From positions 196,487,436-196,551,435 of the forward strand of contig NC_080539.1 of assembly GCF_028640845.1 (NCBI RefSeq): a stretch of DNA of 64,000 nt, written 5' to 3'. Source of the stretch: Ahaetulla prasina. Lineage: Eukaryota > Chordata > Lepidosauria > Squamata > Colubridae. Positions 34,087 through 44,409 of this stretch are shown piece after piece (position 1 is the stretch's first letter; every line of letters begins with the position of its first letter). A program made the position numbers and the translations under genes. Below the pieces are notes generated by a model that saw nothing but the letters and a program-made list of their open reading frames with translations, was not told the origin of the DNA and did not search any database.

Positions 34087-34479
34087 GTGGTGTGGCGGAA
34101 ACAAATACCTTGGAAAAACTTAATGATTATAACTCACATTTCTTGGGGGCAAAAGCCATTCTGGGAAGACGTGGACAATTTGCTTCATATATGTATCCTG
34201 TTGGTTATTAACATTGGTTTACCTTCCTTGAAGCAGAATTTTCAAATCGGGAAATTATGGCCTGAATTGGAATATTATCTAATTGATATTGTCTGATATA
34301 TAACAGTTGCAGACAATTTTATTGCTAGGTTAGACTCAGATGATGACATCTTAGAGATATTAGAGCTGTGTACCTAATTCAGAAGAAGTTATGCTCTCCC
34401 TGACTCACTGTTCAAAGGGCAAGAAGCCAAGCTTTGCAGAACTCTAACTCATAAACCTAATAGCCTACAATTTTATATT
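34087..34479 (+). other. Sequence upstream of repeat copy B, unrecognised
   Basis: A 69-codon frame at 34087-34296 shows no family resemblance. The stretch could belong to the same unknown repeat as the following segment. Confidence 0.3.
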
Positions 34480-34700
34480 CTTAAATGGCTCCCTTGAGAA
34501 AGAGCATCCAGCTGAATTCACTGGGACTAAAAGGAGAATTAGTTTTTTATATTTTTTCCCCTCTCTGATAACGTACTTTAAACCTACTATGATGTTATTC
34601 TTCACTTTATTTTGAGCATTTCCCATTTAAAATCTATTGACCAACAGTCTCATGCTGAGTTTTTATTTGTTTTTAATAAATTAGTTACAGGTTCTTCAGC
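34480..34700 (+). repeat. Dispersed repeat of unknown class, copy B
   Basis: GGCTCCCTTGAGAAAGAGCA then TCCAGCTGAATTCACTGGGA and CTCTGATAACGTACTTTAAA match copy A at 32768-33010 with small indels. Both are followed by a GTTATTC and CCCAxTTT-type stretch and then GATTCTTC or GGTTCTTCAGCTGGxAAGAT. Confidence 0.5.
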
Positions 34701-35094
34701 TGGGAAGATTCCATTGTGATAAAGCTGTGTTGAACAAAACAATAAAAGGACAATTTTAAATGCAGAGCAGTTCCAGCACATGCATCTGTCTCTTATATCA
34801 GAATCATTATAACTTAATATAAGAATTGCAAACATTATTATTTCCCCCAAATAATGACTGCCATAAGTAATATGCTTTATTCTAACCATCTAAACTATGG
34901 TTAGATTTAGATTTATAAACAACATAAGAACCACATGATTATATTCATTTTTCAAAAAGTGTTGAAATAAGAAACAAATGCTACCAATCAGTTAATATAC
35001 TTTTATTCACCCCCCATTTGTATTTTAGTTCTACCCGCTTCCAATCACAAGATGCTCAGCAGTTTCCAATAATAAAAATAAAATATCTCCATTA

Positions 35095-36330
35095 AATGTT
35101 TTTGTATATAATTTTTTATTAATTTTTTTATTACAATAGTAAAAGCCAATACATACTAAACTTACAAGAGATTAGAATAGAAAGAATAAAAAGTGAAAGG
35201 AAAAAGAAATGAGAGAAAAAAGAATATGATAAAGAGGTAGAAAAGAAATATATAAAAAAGTGACTTACAACGTTTATCACATTTGGACAATTTCAATAAT
35301 ACTTTACCCCCCATTATAAACAGACATCTCTTCATCTCAAATTCAGTATTTTTATCTGTAAGCAAGCCCATGGAATTTTTCAATCCTTGTGGTCAGCATA
35401 AAGTCCAGAAAGGGTTGCCAGAATTTTGCAAAAAAAAAAAAAAAAAGGTCTTATTTTAACCTTGATAAAAAACCCCACAACTTTATATTCTTTCCTTCTA
35501 CTTCTAACAGTCTTAATCTTTAATTCATTCAAATATTGTCATTGGATTTGATCTCACTTCAGCTCCTTATTCCATCAGTCTTCTTCCAGGATTTAACAAG
35601 CCTTTTTTGCAGAGCCAATAAGAATACCTTTTCCGGGTCATTCTCTTGGTTTGTCATTTGATTTTCCCTGTAATTTTTAAAACTGCAGTCACTTTTGGTA
35701 CGTTCTCTGTCTTGTCAGATAAAATTTGCTCATTAACATCTTTTGAACATAGCATGTCCATAGAATTAGATAGCATTATTGAAAATGCTGATATTGTAAC
35801 TAACTGCTGACTCCATTCTTAAAAAAAACTCCTTTAATATTTTCATTGTTTTGATGTTTTGTATTATTTTGTAAGCACTAATATTAACCAACACGAAAAT
35901 AAGTCTTGTATTTTTCCTTCTGCTTAGAATCTTTAAATCCCTCTAATGTCATTTCTAAAATCATAAAGCCTTTATTATGACATACAATAACCAAGATAAA
36001 TCTGATTCTTATGAGAAGCTGTTAATTTTATATAGTTAATTCCAAAATCATACAGTAAAAGTCAGCATTCCAAATTTATCTATTTATAACTTTATTGAGT
36101 AAAAATCTTACTTAACTTTTTTGCTGCTTATTTCAAATACTTTTAAATTCTTAAGCTTATAAATATTTTTTTCTTTTGTTCAGAGTTGAAGATAAACTCA
36201 CCAACTTTTCAGACTTGTTGTTCCAAAGGTCTCTAATAGCTTTAAGATAGTTAATAGGCAATTTCTGAAAGTAATTTGAAAGTGAGGCTTACAAATTTAG
36301 CGTCTTTTAAAAGGCATTTTGTTGTAAGCA
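35095..36330 (-). mobile_element. Probable LINE 3' region (L1-like), decayed
   Basis: Antisense, the left end reads as a T- and A-rich 3' end, TTTACTATTGTAATAAAAAA then TTAATAAAAAATTATATAC, preceded by CCACAAGGATTGAAAAATTC. This looks like the tail of squamate L1-type elements, but I find no coding motif to prove it. The right boundary is uncertain. Confidence 0.3.
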
Positions 36331-36335
36331 GGATA

Positions 36336-36743
36336 TCAATAGCAATAGCAATAGCACTTAAGACTTCTATACAGTGCTTAACAGCACTTTCTGGGCAATT
36401 ACAATATCAGTATATTGCCAGAGGTGGGATTAATTTACCTTCCCTACTGGTTCGCAAATGTGAGAGCTCTGTGCATGTGCACGGCCTTCTGTACATGCTC
36501 TTTGTTCGTGCACTATGTCCAAGCGGGTGGGTGGAGCCTCCTGCAGTCGCCACTACTGGCTCGCCTGAACCGGACAGAACCGGCTGAATCCCACCACTGC
36601 ATATTGCCCCCAACTATCTAGGTCCTCATTACTGACCTTGGAAGGATGAAAAGCTGAGTCAACCTTGAGCCCATCAATACTGAACTCCAGGCTGTAGGAA
36701 GAGTTAGCCTGCAGTATTGCATTTTAACCACAGAGCCACCAGG
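36336..36743 (-). mobile_element. tRNA-derived SINE, copy 2, split by a hAT-like MITE
   Basis: CAATAGCAATAGCACTTAAG at the left and AAAGCTGAGTCAACCTTGAG then AACCACAGAGCCACC at the right are the reverse of the SINE at 32064. The SINE sequence breaks at TATATTGC and resumes at CATATTGCCCCCAACTATCT, exactly around the MITE at 36419-36599. Confidence 0.85.
36419..36599. mobile_element. hAT-like MITE, 181 bp, nested in the SINE
   Basis: The ends CAGAGGTGGGATT and GAATCCCACCACTG are inverted repeats. The 8-bp flanks TATATTGC (36411-36418) and CATATTGC (36600-36607) differ at one base. Because the SINE is the known empty sequence, the insertion boundaries are certain. Confidence 0.9.
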
Positions 36744-36744
36744 G

Positions 36745-37380
36745 GTCAAGATGGTTGATCCCTTTGTCTCCTAGTACTTAAACCCGCCCTGTGATCTTCT
36801 CAGTCATCTGCAGCATATATGGGCAAACTCCAATTTTCTCCTTGTCTGGAGAGTTATTGAAGAGCTAATATACTCATCAGTTTCTCAGTCTTTGCTGCAA
36901 CCATGAGCTTCACGTTCACAGAGATATCTTCATGTTGCCATATCTCCCTCAGAAGTCTCAAACTAAAATATCCCCAATAGATTTTAAAAAATACAAAAAC
37001 CAAAACCAAATATAGCACCATAAAATCATAAGAAAATCATTCAATTTGTGTATCATCAGTCAGTACAGGAAATTTGAAATAACTTTGTTTTCAGAAGTCA
37101 CCAGAAGGCCAAATTGGGGCTAGACTAATTTAGATAGGAACTCGTTTTTTGCACAAGTGTTATCATAAAAAAGCAGTGCCTGCAAGGCTTTATACTTTCT
37201 ACATTGCAAAAAATGGAATCACCAATCTTCCTAGCCAGTCTCCAACTACCTAGGAAAGAATAGTCATGAGCCCAAGAGGACACATACGTTGAAGACATTA
37301 GGGACAGTGTCATCCATCAAATGATAACATTAGAGCTGTCAATCAGCAAAAAAAAAACCCAAAACAAACAGCTATATCTT
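36745..37380. other. Unclassified sequence
   Basis: No clear element. It might belong to the LINE region on its left. Confidence 0.35.
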
Positions 37381-37382
37381 AC

Positions 37383-38205
37383 AGAATAGAAAATAACAGA
37401 GTTAGAATGGACCTTGGACCTAGTTCAAGGTCTTCCCCAAGCAGGAGACCCCATATTATTGGTATTCTGGACAAATGGTTGTCCAATCCCTTCTTAAAAA
37501 CCTCCAATGACGGAGCACCCACAACTTCTGGCAGCAAGCCTTTCCACTGATTAACTGCTCTCACTGTTAGGACATTTCTCCTTTGCTCTAAGTTGGATCT
37601 CTATTTGATAAGCTTCCATCTGTTATTTCTTGTCTTGGCCTCAGGTGCTTTGGAAAATAGATGGTCCCCCTCTTCTTTATGACAGCCTTTCAAAATACTG
37701 GAAGATTGCTATCATGTCTTTCTCTTAGATTAAACATACCAAGTTCCCACAAGTGTTCATCATATATTTTAGCCTCCAGACTCATTATCCTTGTTGCTCT
37801 TCTCTGCACTCTTTCCAGAGTCTCAACATCTTTTTTGTATCATGATGACCAGAACTGGATGCAGTATTCCAAGTGTGATCTTACCAAGACAGTATATAGC
37901 AGTAGTAACACTCCACATGATCTTGATAATGTTACTCTGTTGATGCAGCCTAGGACTGCATTGGCTTTTTTTGGCAGCTGCAGAACACTGCTGGCTCATA
38001 TTTAAGTGATGGCCCACTAGATTCCTAGGTCCCTAGTTACTATGGTTGAGCCAAGTACCACCTCCTCTGCACCTGTGCATTTGGTTTTTCTTGCCTAAAA
38101 CCTTACTTCTGTGTGACTTGAATTTTGTTCAATAGGGCCCAGTGTTCTTGTCTGTCAAAATCTTTCTGTTAGTCTATCTTCTGAAGTATTGTCTAGACCT
38201 GATCT
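37383..38205 (-). mobile_element. CR1 LINE 3' end, second copy
   Basis: The antisense of this stretch follows the 26310-27140 and 27680-27960 parts of the first CR1: TTAGAATGGACCTTGGACCT at the 3' end, ACTCTTTCCAGAGTCTCAAC (ERVQRRAT region) and CATATTTAAGTGATGGCCCA (DNHLDMSQQ region). It lacks the two insertions found in the first copy and so serves as an empty-site reference for them. More decayed, with no long frame. Confidence 0.85.
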
Positions 38206-38420
38206 TCTGTTCTGGTAAACAACTAGCAACAGCATCTGTTAAAGCCTTAGTCTTCTCTCAGTCTTTACTGCTCATTTCACTTCTACCTCCTGAGCTCCCA
38301 GTCTGGCTTGATCCAAGCTGATACATCAATCTTTGTCTTCATGAAACTAAATCTGGGGCCACTCCAACAACAACAACAACAACAACAACATTCTACGGCT
38401 GTAATCTTCTCACTTTCCCA
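38206..38420. other. Short unclassified stretch with an AAC array
   Basis: Eight to nine CAA/AAC units lie at 38365-38391. Otherwise nothing recognised. Confidence 0.5.
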
Positions 38421-38429
38421 CTTTGCCTC

Positions 38430-38921
38430 ACTTAAAAACCTTCAACAATTCCACCAAGAAAGCAACCATAGCTAAACACTATCTAAAGAGAGAGTGAGAA
38501 AGAATGAGAGAGCACAGGATATAAGAAGTATATGGAACAAGCTTATTAACGGTACTAAGTACCGTTAATAACACACAAAATCATCTATTTAACACACAAA
38601 ACCATCTATTGCAATATCCTTCCTGTAAAAGACTACTTCAGCTTCAATCGCAAAAAATAGATTCAAGCTTAATTTCAGCCGCTTCAAACTTGATTGCAGA
38701 AAATATGACTTCTGTAACAGAGTTGTTAATGCTTGGAACTCATTACCTGACTCCATAGTCTCTACTCAAAATCCCAAAATCTTCAACCAAAAACTGTCTA
38801 CTATTGACCTCACCCCATTCCTAAGAGGACTATAAGGGATGTGCATAAGAGCACAAAAGTGCCTACCGTTCCTGTCCTATTGTTCCCTTCATTATATCAA
38901 ATTAATATAGCTGATGCATAT
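38430..38921 (+). mobile_element. Jockey-superfamily LINE 3' remnant, left part
   Basis: Sense translation gives FRKYDFCNRVVNAWNSLPDS-like sequence at about 38685-38755, a C-terminal motif (RVVNxWNSLPxxVV) of CR1/Rex/Jockey-type elements. It is followed by a 3' untranslated word set, GGGATGTGCATAAGAGCACA then CTACCGTTCCTGTCCTATTG, repeated at 43315-43400. The element is interrupted by an L2 copy and seems to end at 40165 with CCTGTTGTGACAAAATGAAA. Confidence 0.55.
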
Positions 38922-40068
38922 TCTTTATTTATTTATTTATTTATTTATTCAAATTTTTATACCGCCCTATCTCCCGAAGGACTCAGGGCGGTTTACAGCC
39001 CGATAAAATACAAATATAATACAAGATAAAAACACTGATTAAAAAACTTATTTGAAAAGGCCAAAATTTAAAAATACAATTAAGACAATAAAACCCCCTA
39101 AAATTAAATTTAAAACTTAAAATCCTAGTCCAGTCCTGCACAAATAAATAGATGTGTTTTAAGCTCGCGGCGGAAGGTTCGAAGGTCAGGAAGTTGACGA
39201 AGTCCTGGGGGAAGTTCATTCCAGAGGGTGGGAGCCCCCACAGAGAAGGCCCTTCCCCTGGGTGTCGTCAGTCGGCACTGCCTGGCAGACGGCACCCTAA
39301 GGAGTCCCTCCCTGTGAGAGCGCACAGGTCGGTGGGAGGCAATCGGTGGCAGCAGACGGTCCCGTACGTAACCCGGCCCTAAGCCATGGAGCACTTTGAA
39401 GATAGTTACCAAAACCTTGAAGCGCACCCGGAAGGCCACAGGCAGCCAGTGCAGTCTGCGCAGGAGAGGTATCACATGGGAGCCACGAGGGGCTCCCTCT
39501 ATCACCCGTGCAGCCGCATTCTGGACTAACTGGAGCCTCCGGGTGCTCCTCAAGGGAAGCCCCATGTAGAGAGCATTGCAGTAATCCAGGCGAGATGTCA
39601 CGAGAGCATGAGTGACCGTGCATAGGGCATCCCGGTCCAGGAAGGGGCGCAACTGGTGAACCAGGCGAACCTGGTAAAAAGCTCTCCTGGAGACAGCCGC
39701 CAAATGGTCTTCAAAGGACAGCCGTGCATCCAGGAGAACACCCAAGTTGCGCACCCTTTCCATTGGGGCCAATGACTCGCCCCCAACAGTCAGCCGCACT
39801 TGCAGCCGACTGTACCGGGGTGCCAGCATCCACAGCCACTCTGTCTTGGAGGGATTGAGCATGAGCCTGTTTCTCCCCATCCAGACCCGTACGGCCTCCA
39901 GGCACCGGGACAGCACTTCGACAGCTTCGTTGGGGTGGCCCGGTGTGGAAAAGTACAAGTGAGTATCATCAGCATACAGTTGGTAACTCACACCGAAACC
40001 ACTGATGATCTCACCCAGCGGCTTCATATAGATGTTGAACAGGAGGGGTGAGGGAATCGACCCTAATC
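38922..40068 (-). mobile_element. Young L2-clade LINE 3' part with a 300-codon intact frame
   Basis: The antisense frame 39125-40027 is unbroken. In order it has SYQLYADDTHLYFS (catalytic ADD intact), RNRLMLNPSKTEWLWM, NLGVLLDARLSFEDHL, SRLDYCNALYMGLPL, LQLVQNAAARVIEG, LLRRLHWLPVAFRV, ALWNELPP-like TLWNELPPGLRQL and RRELKTHLF. All are standard L2 C-terminal motifs. The 3' end shows GAAGGACTCAGGGCGGTTTA and five ATTT units. The 5' end is truncated inside the reverse transcriptase (about 40062). It sits inside the Jockey-type LINE tail. Confidence 0.9.
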
Positions 40069-40170
40069 GACTTTAATTATATATATATATATATATATTT
40101 TCTTCATGATATGTTTTTTTATGACAATGTTTATGTATCCTGTTGTGACAAAATGAAATTAAAAAAAAAG
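40069..40170 (+). mobile_element. Jockey-superfamily LINE tail, right part after the L2
   Basis: An AT array at 40078-40100 is followed by ATGACAATGTTTATGTATCC and TGTTGTGACAAAATGAAATT, the same ending as at 43460-43480 (ATACTGTTGTGACAAATAAAA). This suggests that the L2 was inserted within it. Confidence 0.55.
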
Positions 40171-41436
40171 TAAACTGAAAAATTAATAGATTGCTGGGTT
40201 ATCCTATGAGAGTGAGTGGGGAGGGAGAAATTGTTAGCTCCTAGTTTCCCTTGGAGCTGCAATCATACTTGGATATAACCCACAAGACAGAATGAGAGAC
40301 TACCAATACAGGGTGAATTAAATCACTGCTAAGGACCTTTCCTCATCTTAACTAAGCAATTACATCTATGTGCCCAGCATAGGGATAAGACAGCTCTCTG
40401 CAATTCACTGCTTTCCCTCCTGAACTTTATTTCAAATCTCTGATGGATGCAACTATCTAGGGCTTTAAGAATCTCATTAGGGTTGGTTGCACGATAGGTC
40501 AAAAAAAGGCCCATCAAAAGGTTATCATCTCCCTAACTCAAAACAAGTATTTTTTGTCAGTCCCCAAGGATACTCTACACACTCATGAAAAGGCATTGCT
40601 GCTTTATTAAATACAATAAAGGTGACCACATCAGATCTGAAGCTCTTTGGCATGCTTTGGATCTCAATGCCACATGCCTCTACTGTAATTCTATTAAGAT
40701 GGAAAACAGTATATTGTAACTTTTCAAACCCAAATAATTCCCAAATGAAGGCTAGTCAAGCCAGGGATATTCTGCTCTAAAGAATTTTGCCCTTAAAAAC
40801 CCAGGAAGTTTTTCAGCTGGTGGAAAATGTTAGTGAAGAATTTTTCCACATTTCTCTTATTGTACTTATGTTCCTCCCCAAGGGCCTACATAATGTGGCT
40901 GCTTGATGTTTTGTAAAATTTCTAGAGCCAGAAGGAGATATGTATAATTCTTTTTTTTTGGGGGGGGGGTTAAATTTACCAAACCTATAGAAGGAATACA
41001 TATTGAAAAGCTTCCAGACTACATTCAGAAATGATTACAGAATTATTTTTTTAAAAGGATAACTGTAAGGAGAGACTAATTTACATTTAATAAAGCAGTT
41101 TATTTTCGGATGTCGGGATGAAAGTTTTATTATGATGGTCCATCAGTGGTACTCAGACTGAGGTCCACCAGGTAATCTGCCGCAGCTGCCCTTTGTTCAC
41201 GAGTGATCAAGAGCCTCCATTCAGTAGACCAGTTCCCAACACATATCCTGACAGTCTGAATTCACAGTTAGATAGCTGCTGAACCCCAGTATGTATCTAT
41301 AGAAAAAGTGGTTGCCCTCCAAATATTAAAAACATGGCTTTTACAGAATGGGTTTTCTTATGATTCTCCAAGGTCCGATCTTCCAAGAAGCATTTTTAAA
41401 AATGTTCTACAGGATTGCATTTAGAATGATATGGTA
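40171..41436. other. Unique sequence between two L2 copies
   Basis: A T9 G9 homopolymer pair lies at about 40951-40969. No element recognised. Confidence 0.4.
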
Positions 41437-42862
41437 TTCTTATTTTATTTATTTATTTATTTATTCGATTTTTATACCGCCCTTCTCCCGAAGGACTCAG
41501 GGCAGTGTACAGCCAAATAAAAGCGCAATATATACATTAAAACAAGACTAAAACAAAACATATTACAAAGTGGCCAAAAATTTAAAAAATTTAAAACATT
41601 TAAAATAGCTTAAAAACCCTAAAATATAAATAACCCCAGATTAAAATTTAATTAGGCCAGTCCCGCTTGAATAAATAGATGTGTTTTCAGCTCACGGCGA
41701 AAAGTCCGAAGAGCAGGCACTTGACGTAAACCAGGGGGAAGTTTGTTCCAAAGCGTAGGAGCTCCCACAGAGAAGGCCCTGCCCCTGGGGGCCGCCAGCC
41801 GACATTGTCTGGCGGACGGCACCCTGAGAAGGCCCTCTCTGTGAGAGCGTACGGGTCGGTGGGAGGCATAGGGTAACAGCAGGCGGTCCTGTAAGTACCC
41901 GGGCCCTAAGCCATGGAGCGCTTTAAAGGTGGTAACCAAAATCTTAAAGCGCACCCGAAAGACCACAGGAAGCCAGTGCAAACTGCGCAGGATTGGTGTT
42001 ACATGGGAGCAACGGGTTGCTCCCACTATTACCCGCGCAGCTGCATTTTGGACTAGCTGCAGCCTCCGGGTGCACTTCAAGGGCAGCCCCATGTAGAGAG
42101 CATTGCAATAATCCAAACGGGAAGTGACAAGAGCATGAGTGACCGTGCATAAGGCATCCCGGTCAAGGATGGGGCGCAACTGGCGAACCAAGCGTACTTG
42201 GTAAAAAGCCCTCTTGGAGACGGCCGCCAAGTGATCGTCAAACGACAGCCGCCCATCCAAGAGGACGCCCAAGTTGCGCACCCTTTCCATTGGGGCCAAT
42301 AACTCGCCCCCCACAGTCAGCTGCGGCTGCAGCTGACTGTACCGGGGTGCCGGCATCCACAGCCACTCCATCTTGGAGGGATTGAGCTTGAGTCTGTTTC
42401 TCCCCATCCAGACCCATACAGGTTCCAGACACCGGGGATAGCACTTCGACAGCTTCGTTGGGGTGGTCCGGGGTGGAGAAGTACAGCTGTGTATCGTCAG
42501 CATACAGATGGTAACTCACCCCGAAACCACTAATGACCTCACCCAGCGGCTTCATGTAGATGTTGAACAGGAGCGGCGAGAGAATCGACCCCTGAGGCAC
42601 CCCACAAGTAAGGCGCCTCGCGGTCGACCTCTGCCCCCCTGTCAACACCGTCTGCGACCGGTCGGAGAGATAGGAGGAGAACCACTGATAAACGGTGCCT
42701 CCCACTCCCAAGCTCTCCAACCGGTGCAGCAAGATACCATGGTCGATGGTATCAAAGGCCGCTGAGAGATCTAATAGGACCAGGGCAGAGGAGCAACCCC
42801 TATCCCTGGCCCTCCAGAGGTCATCCACCAATGCGACCAAAGCTGTCTCCATACTTGATTCT
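41437..42862 (-). mobile_element. Young L2-clade LINE with almost intact reverse transcriptase, one frameshift
   Basis: The upstream frame (42238-42876) reads LLDLSAAFDTIDHGILLHRL, YQWFSSYLSDRSQTVLTG, GVPQGSILSPLLFNIYMKPL and YHLYADDTQLYFSTPDHPNE. The second frame (41652-42503) continues RNRLKLNPSKMEWLWM through SRLDYCNALYMG to RRELKTHLF. They overlap, and the switch lies at about 42430-42440, where this copy has CCGGGGATAGC against CCGGGACAGC in the 38922 copy, a one-base insertion. Catalytic ADD is intact. It is 5' truncated at about 42862 and ends 3' in ATTT units (41445-41465). The two copies are highly similar. Confidence 0.92.
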
Positions 42863-42999
42863 GGACTTGATTCCACATATGTTACAGTACACAGTTCTGT
42901 AACCTCAAATTAACATTAGCTTGTTGATGCTCTGTACATACTCTTACAAGTACCAGGGAATACTAAGTTAGTACTTCATCAATGTAATATGTAAAGTCC

Positions 43000-43640
43000 C
43001 TCCTCTCAATATACATCACTTTACATTTACTTAAGTTAACTTAAATTTACTATTTGCCATTTAGTTGACCATTTAGATCATTTAAAGCTATTCTAAAACT
43101 ATCCTAAAACTCTTTGCAATCACTTTTGTGAAACTGACCAGCTCATTGCTAATCCCTTAGTCAAAATCATTTATAAACAAATTTAAATCTTCGAAAGAAT
43201 CAACGTCTTCCTCTTTCTATTGAAACAAATGCCCTTTTATTACTATCCTTTTCTTTTTTATTATTTAGCCACTTAACAATCTATAAAAGGATACATCCTC
43301 TTAACCCTCTTAAGGGGCATGCATAAGAGCACCAACGTACCTACCATTCCTGTCCTAATGTTCCCTTTGATTGTATCCAATTTTATATAGTTATTACATA
43401 CATATGATTATATTTATGCTTATATATCGTATAGTTATTTCATGCTTATGCTTATATATACTGTTGTGACAAATAAAATAAATAAAATAAAAATAAAAAC
43501 CCCTGGCTGCTAAGTTTAGACAATAACTCTTGATGAGGAACTTTGGCAAAGTCTTTTGCAAAATCTAAACATACCTATACTTATATCCTCAGCAACAACA
43601 CAATACATATGTTTGGTAACATTCTCCCCAAACTTTTCAA
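43000..43640 (-). mobile_element. Old CR1-like LINE fragment
   Basis: Antisense words such as TTTACTATTTGCCATTTAGT, TTGACCATTTAGATCATTTA, and CTGGCTGCTAAGTTTAGACA with TTGATGAGGAACTTTGGCAA resemble an ancient CR1 group found across reptiles. The latter encodes the FSKAFDxV-type region. It is interrupted at 43310-43500 by another LINE tail. Confidence 0.5.
43310..43500 (+). mobile_element. Jockey-superfamily LINE 3' tail nested in the old CR1
   Basis: AAGGGGCATGCATAAGAGCA then CTACCATTCCTGTCCTAATG and TACTGTTGTGACAAATAAAA, ending in AAATA units. It matches 38835-38900 plus 40130-40165 without the L2, which defines the uninterrupted sequence. Flanking CR1 sequence reads CATCCTCTTAACCCT on the left and CCCCTGGCTGC on the right. 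Confidence 0.6.
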
Positions 43641-43925
43641 GGATAGTGAAGCAGGATTTACCTTTGACTTACCTCTCTATGGAGTAAAAATGGAATTAAG
43701 GAGTGGTTTTGAAAATGTGTTTTACAGGGATTTATTGTACCATTTCAGATTGATTTCAGCATATTCCAAAGGCTAGCAAATTGTTTAGATATGATTTTAG
43801 TGACCAGTTTCCTGAATCAGATGCAGAGGCTATAGCAAATAATACAGCATGCTTGGATCTTAATCCACAAGCCACAGAATATGGCCCTTTAAAGTCCAAC
43901 CATACCTGAGGTTCTCTTATATCAC
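43641..43925. other. Unique sequence
   Basis: Nothing recognised. Confidence 0.4.
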
Positions 43926-43929
43926 AAAA

Positions 43930-44405
43930 TAATAGAATTTAGAATAGAATTTTTTTTTTATTGGCCAAGTGTGATTGGACACACAAGGAATTTGTCTTGG
44001 TGCATATGCTCTCAGTGTACATAAAATAAAAGATACGTTCATCAAGGTACAACATTTACAACACAATTGATGATCAATATATCAATATAAATCATAAGGA
44101 TTGCCAGCAACAAGTTATAGTCATACAGTCATAAGTGGAAAGAGATTGGTGATGGGAACTATGAAACGATTAATAGTAGTGCAGATTCAGTAAATAGTCT
44201 GACAGTGTTGAGGGAATTATTTGTTTAGCAGAGTGATGGCCTTCGGGAAAAAACTGTTCTTGTGTCTAGTTGTTCTGGTGTGCAGTGCTCTATAGCGTCG
44301 TTTTGAGGGTAGGAGTTGAAACAGTTTATGTCCAGGATGTGAGGGATCTGTGACTTTGTCTTACATCTTGATAGTAGATGTGGATTTGGAGATGATCCAC
44401 AACAC
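43930..44405 (-). mobile_element. CR1 (snake L3-type) 3' end with AATAG repeats
   Basis: On the minus strand it runs to TTCCTTGTGTGTCCAATCAC and TTGGCCAATAAAAA, then TTCTATTCT units. The left part AATAGAATTTAGAATAGAAT (43931-43950) is the seeded microsatellite. Sense-strand words ATTTGTCTTGGTGCATATGC and CATTTACAACACAATTGATG match the 22590 copy. Upstream it includes AGTGATGGCCTTCGGGAAAA, near the end of the coding region. No open frame persists. Confidence 0.85.
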
Positions 44406-44409
44406 ATGT

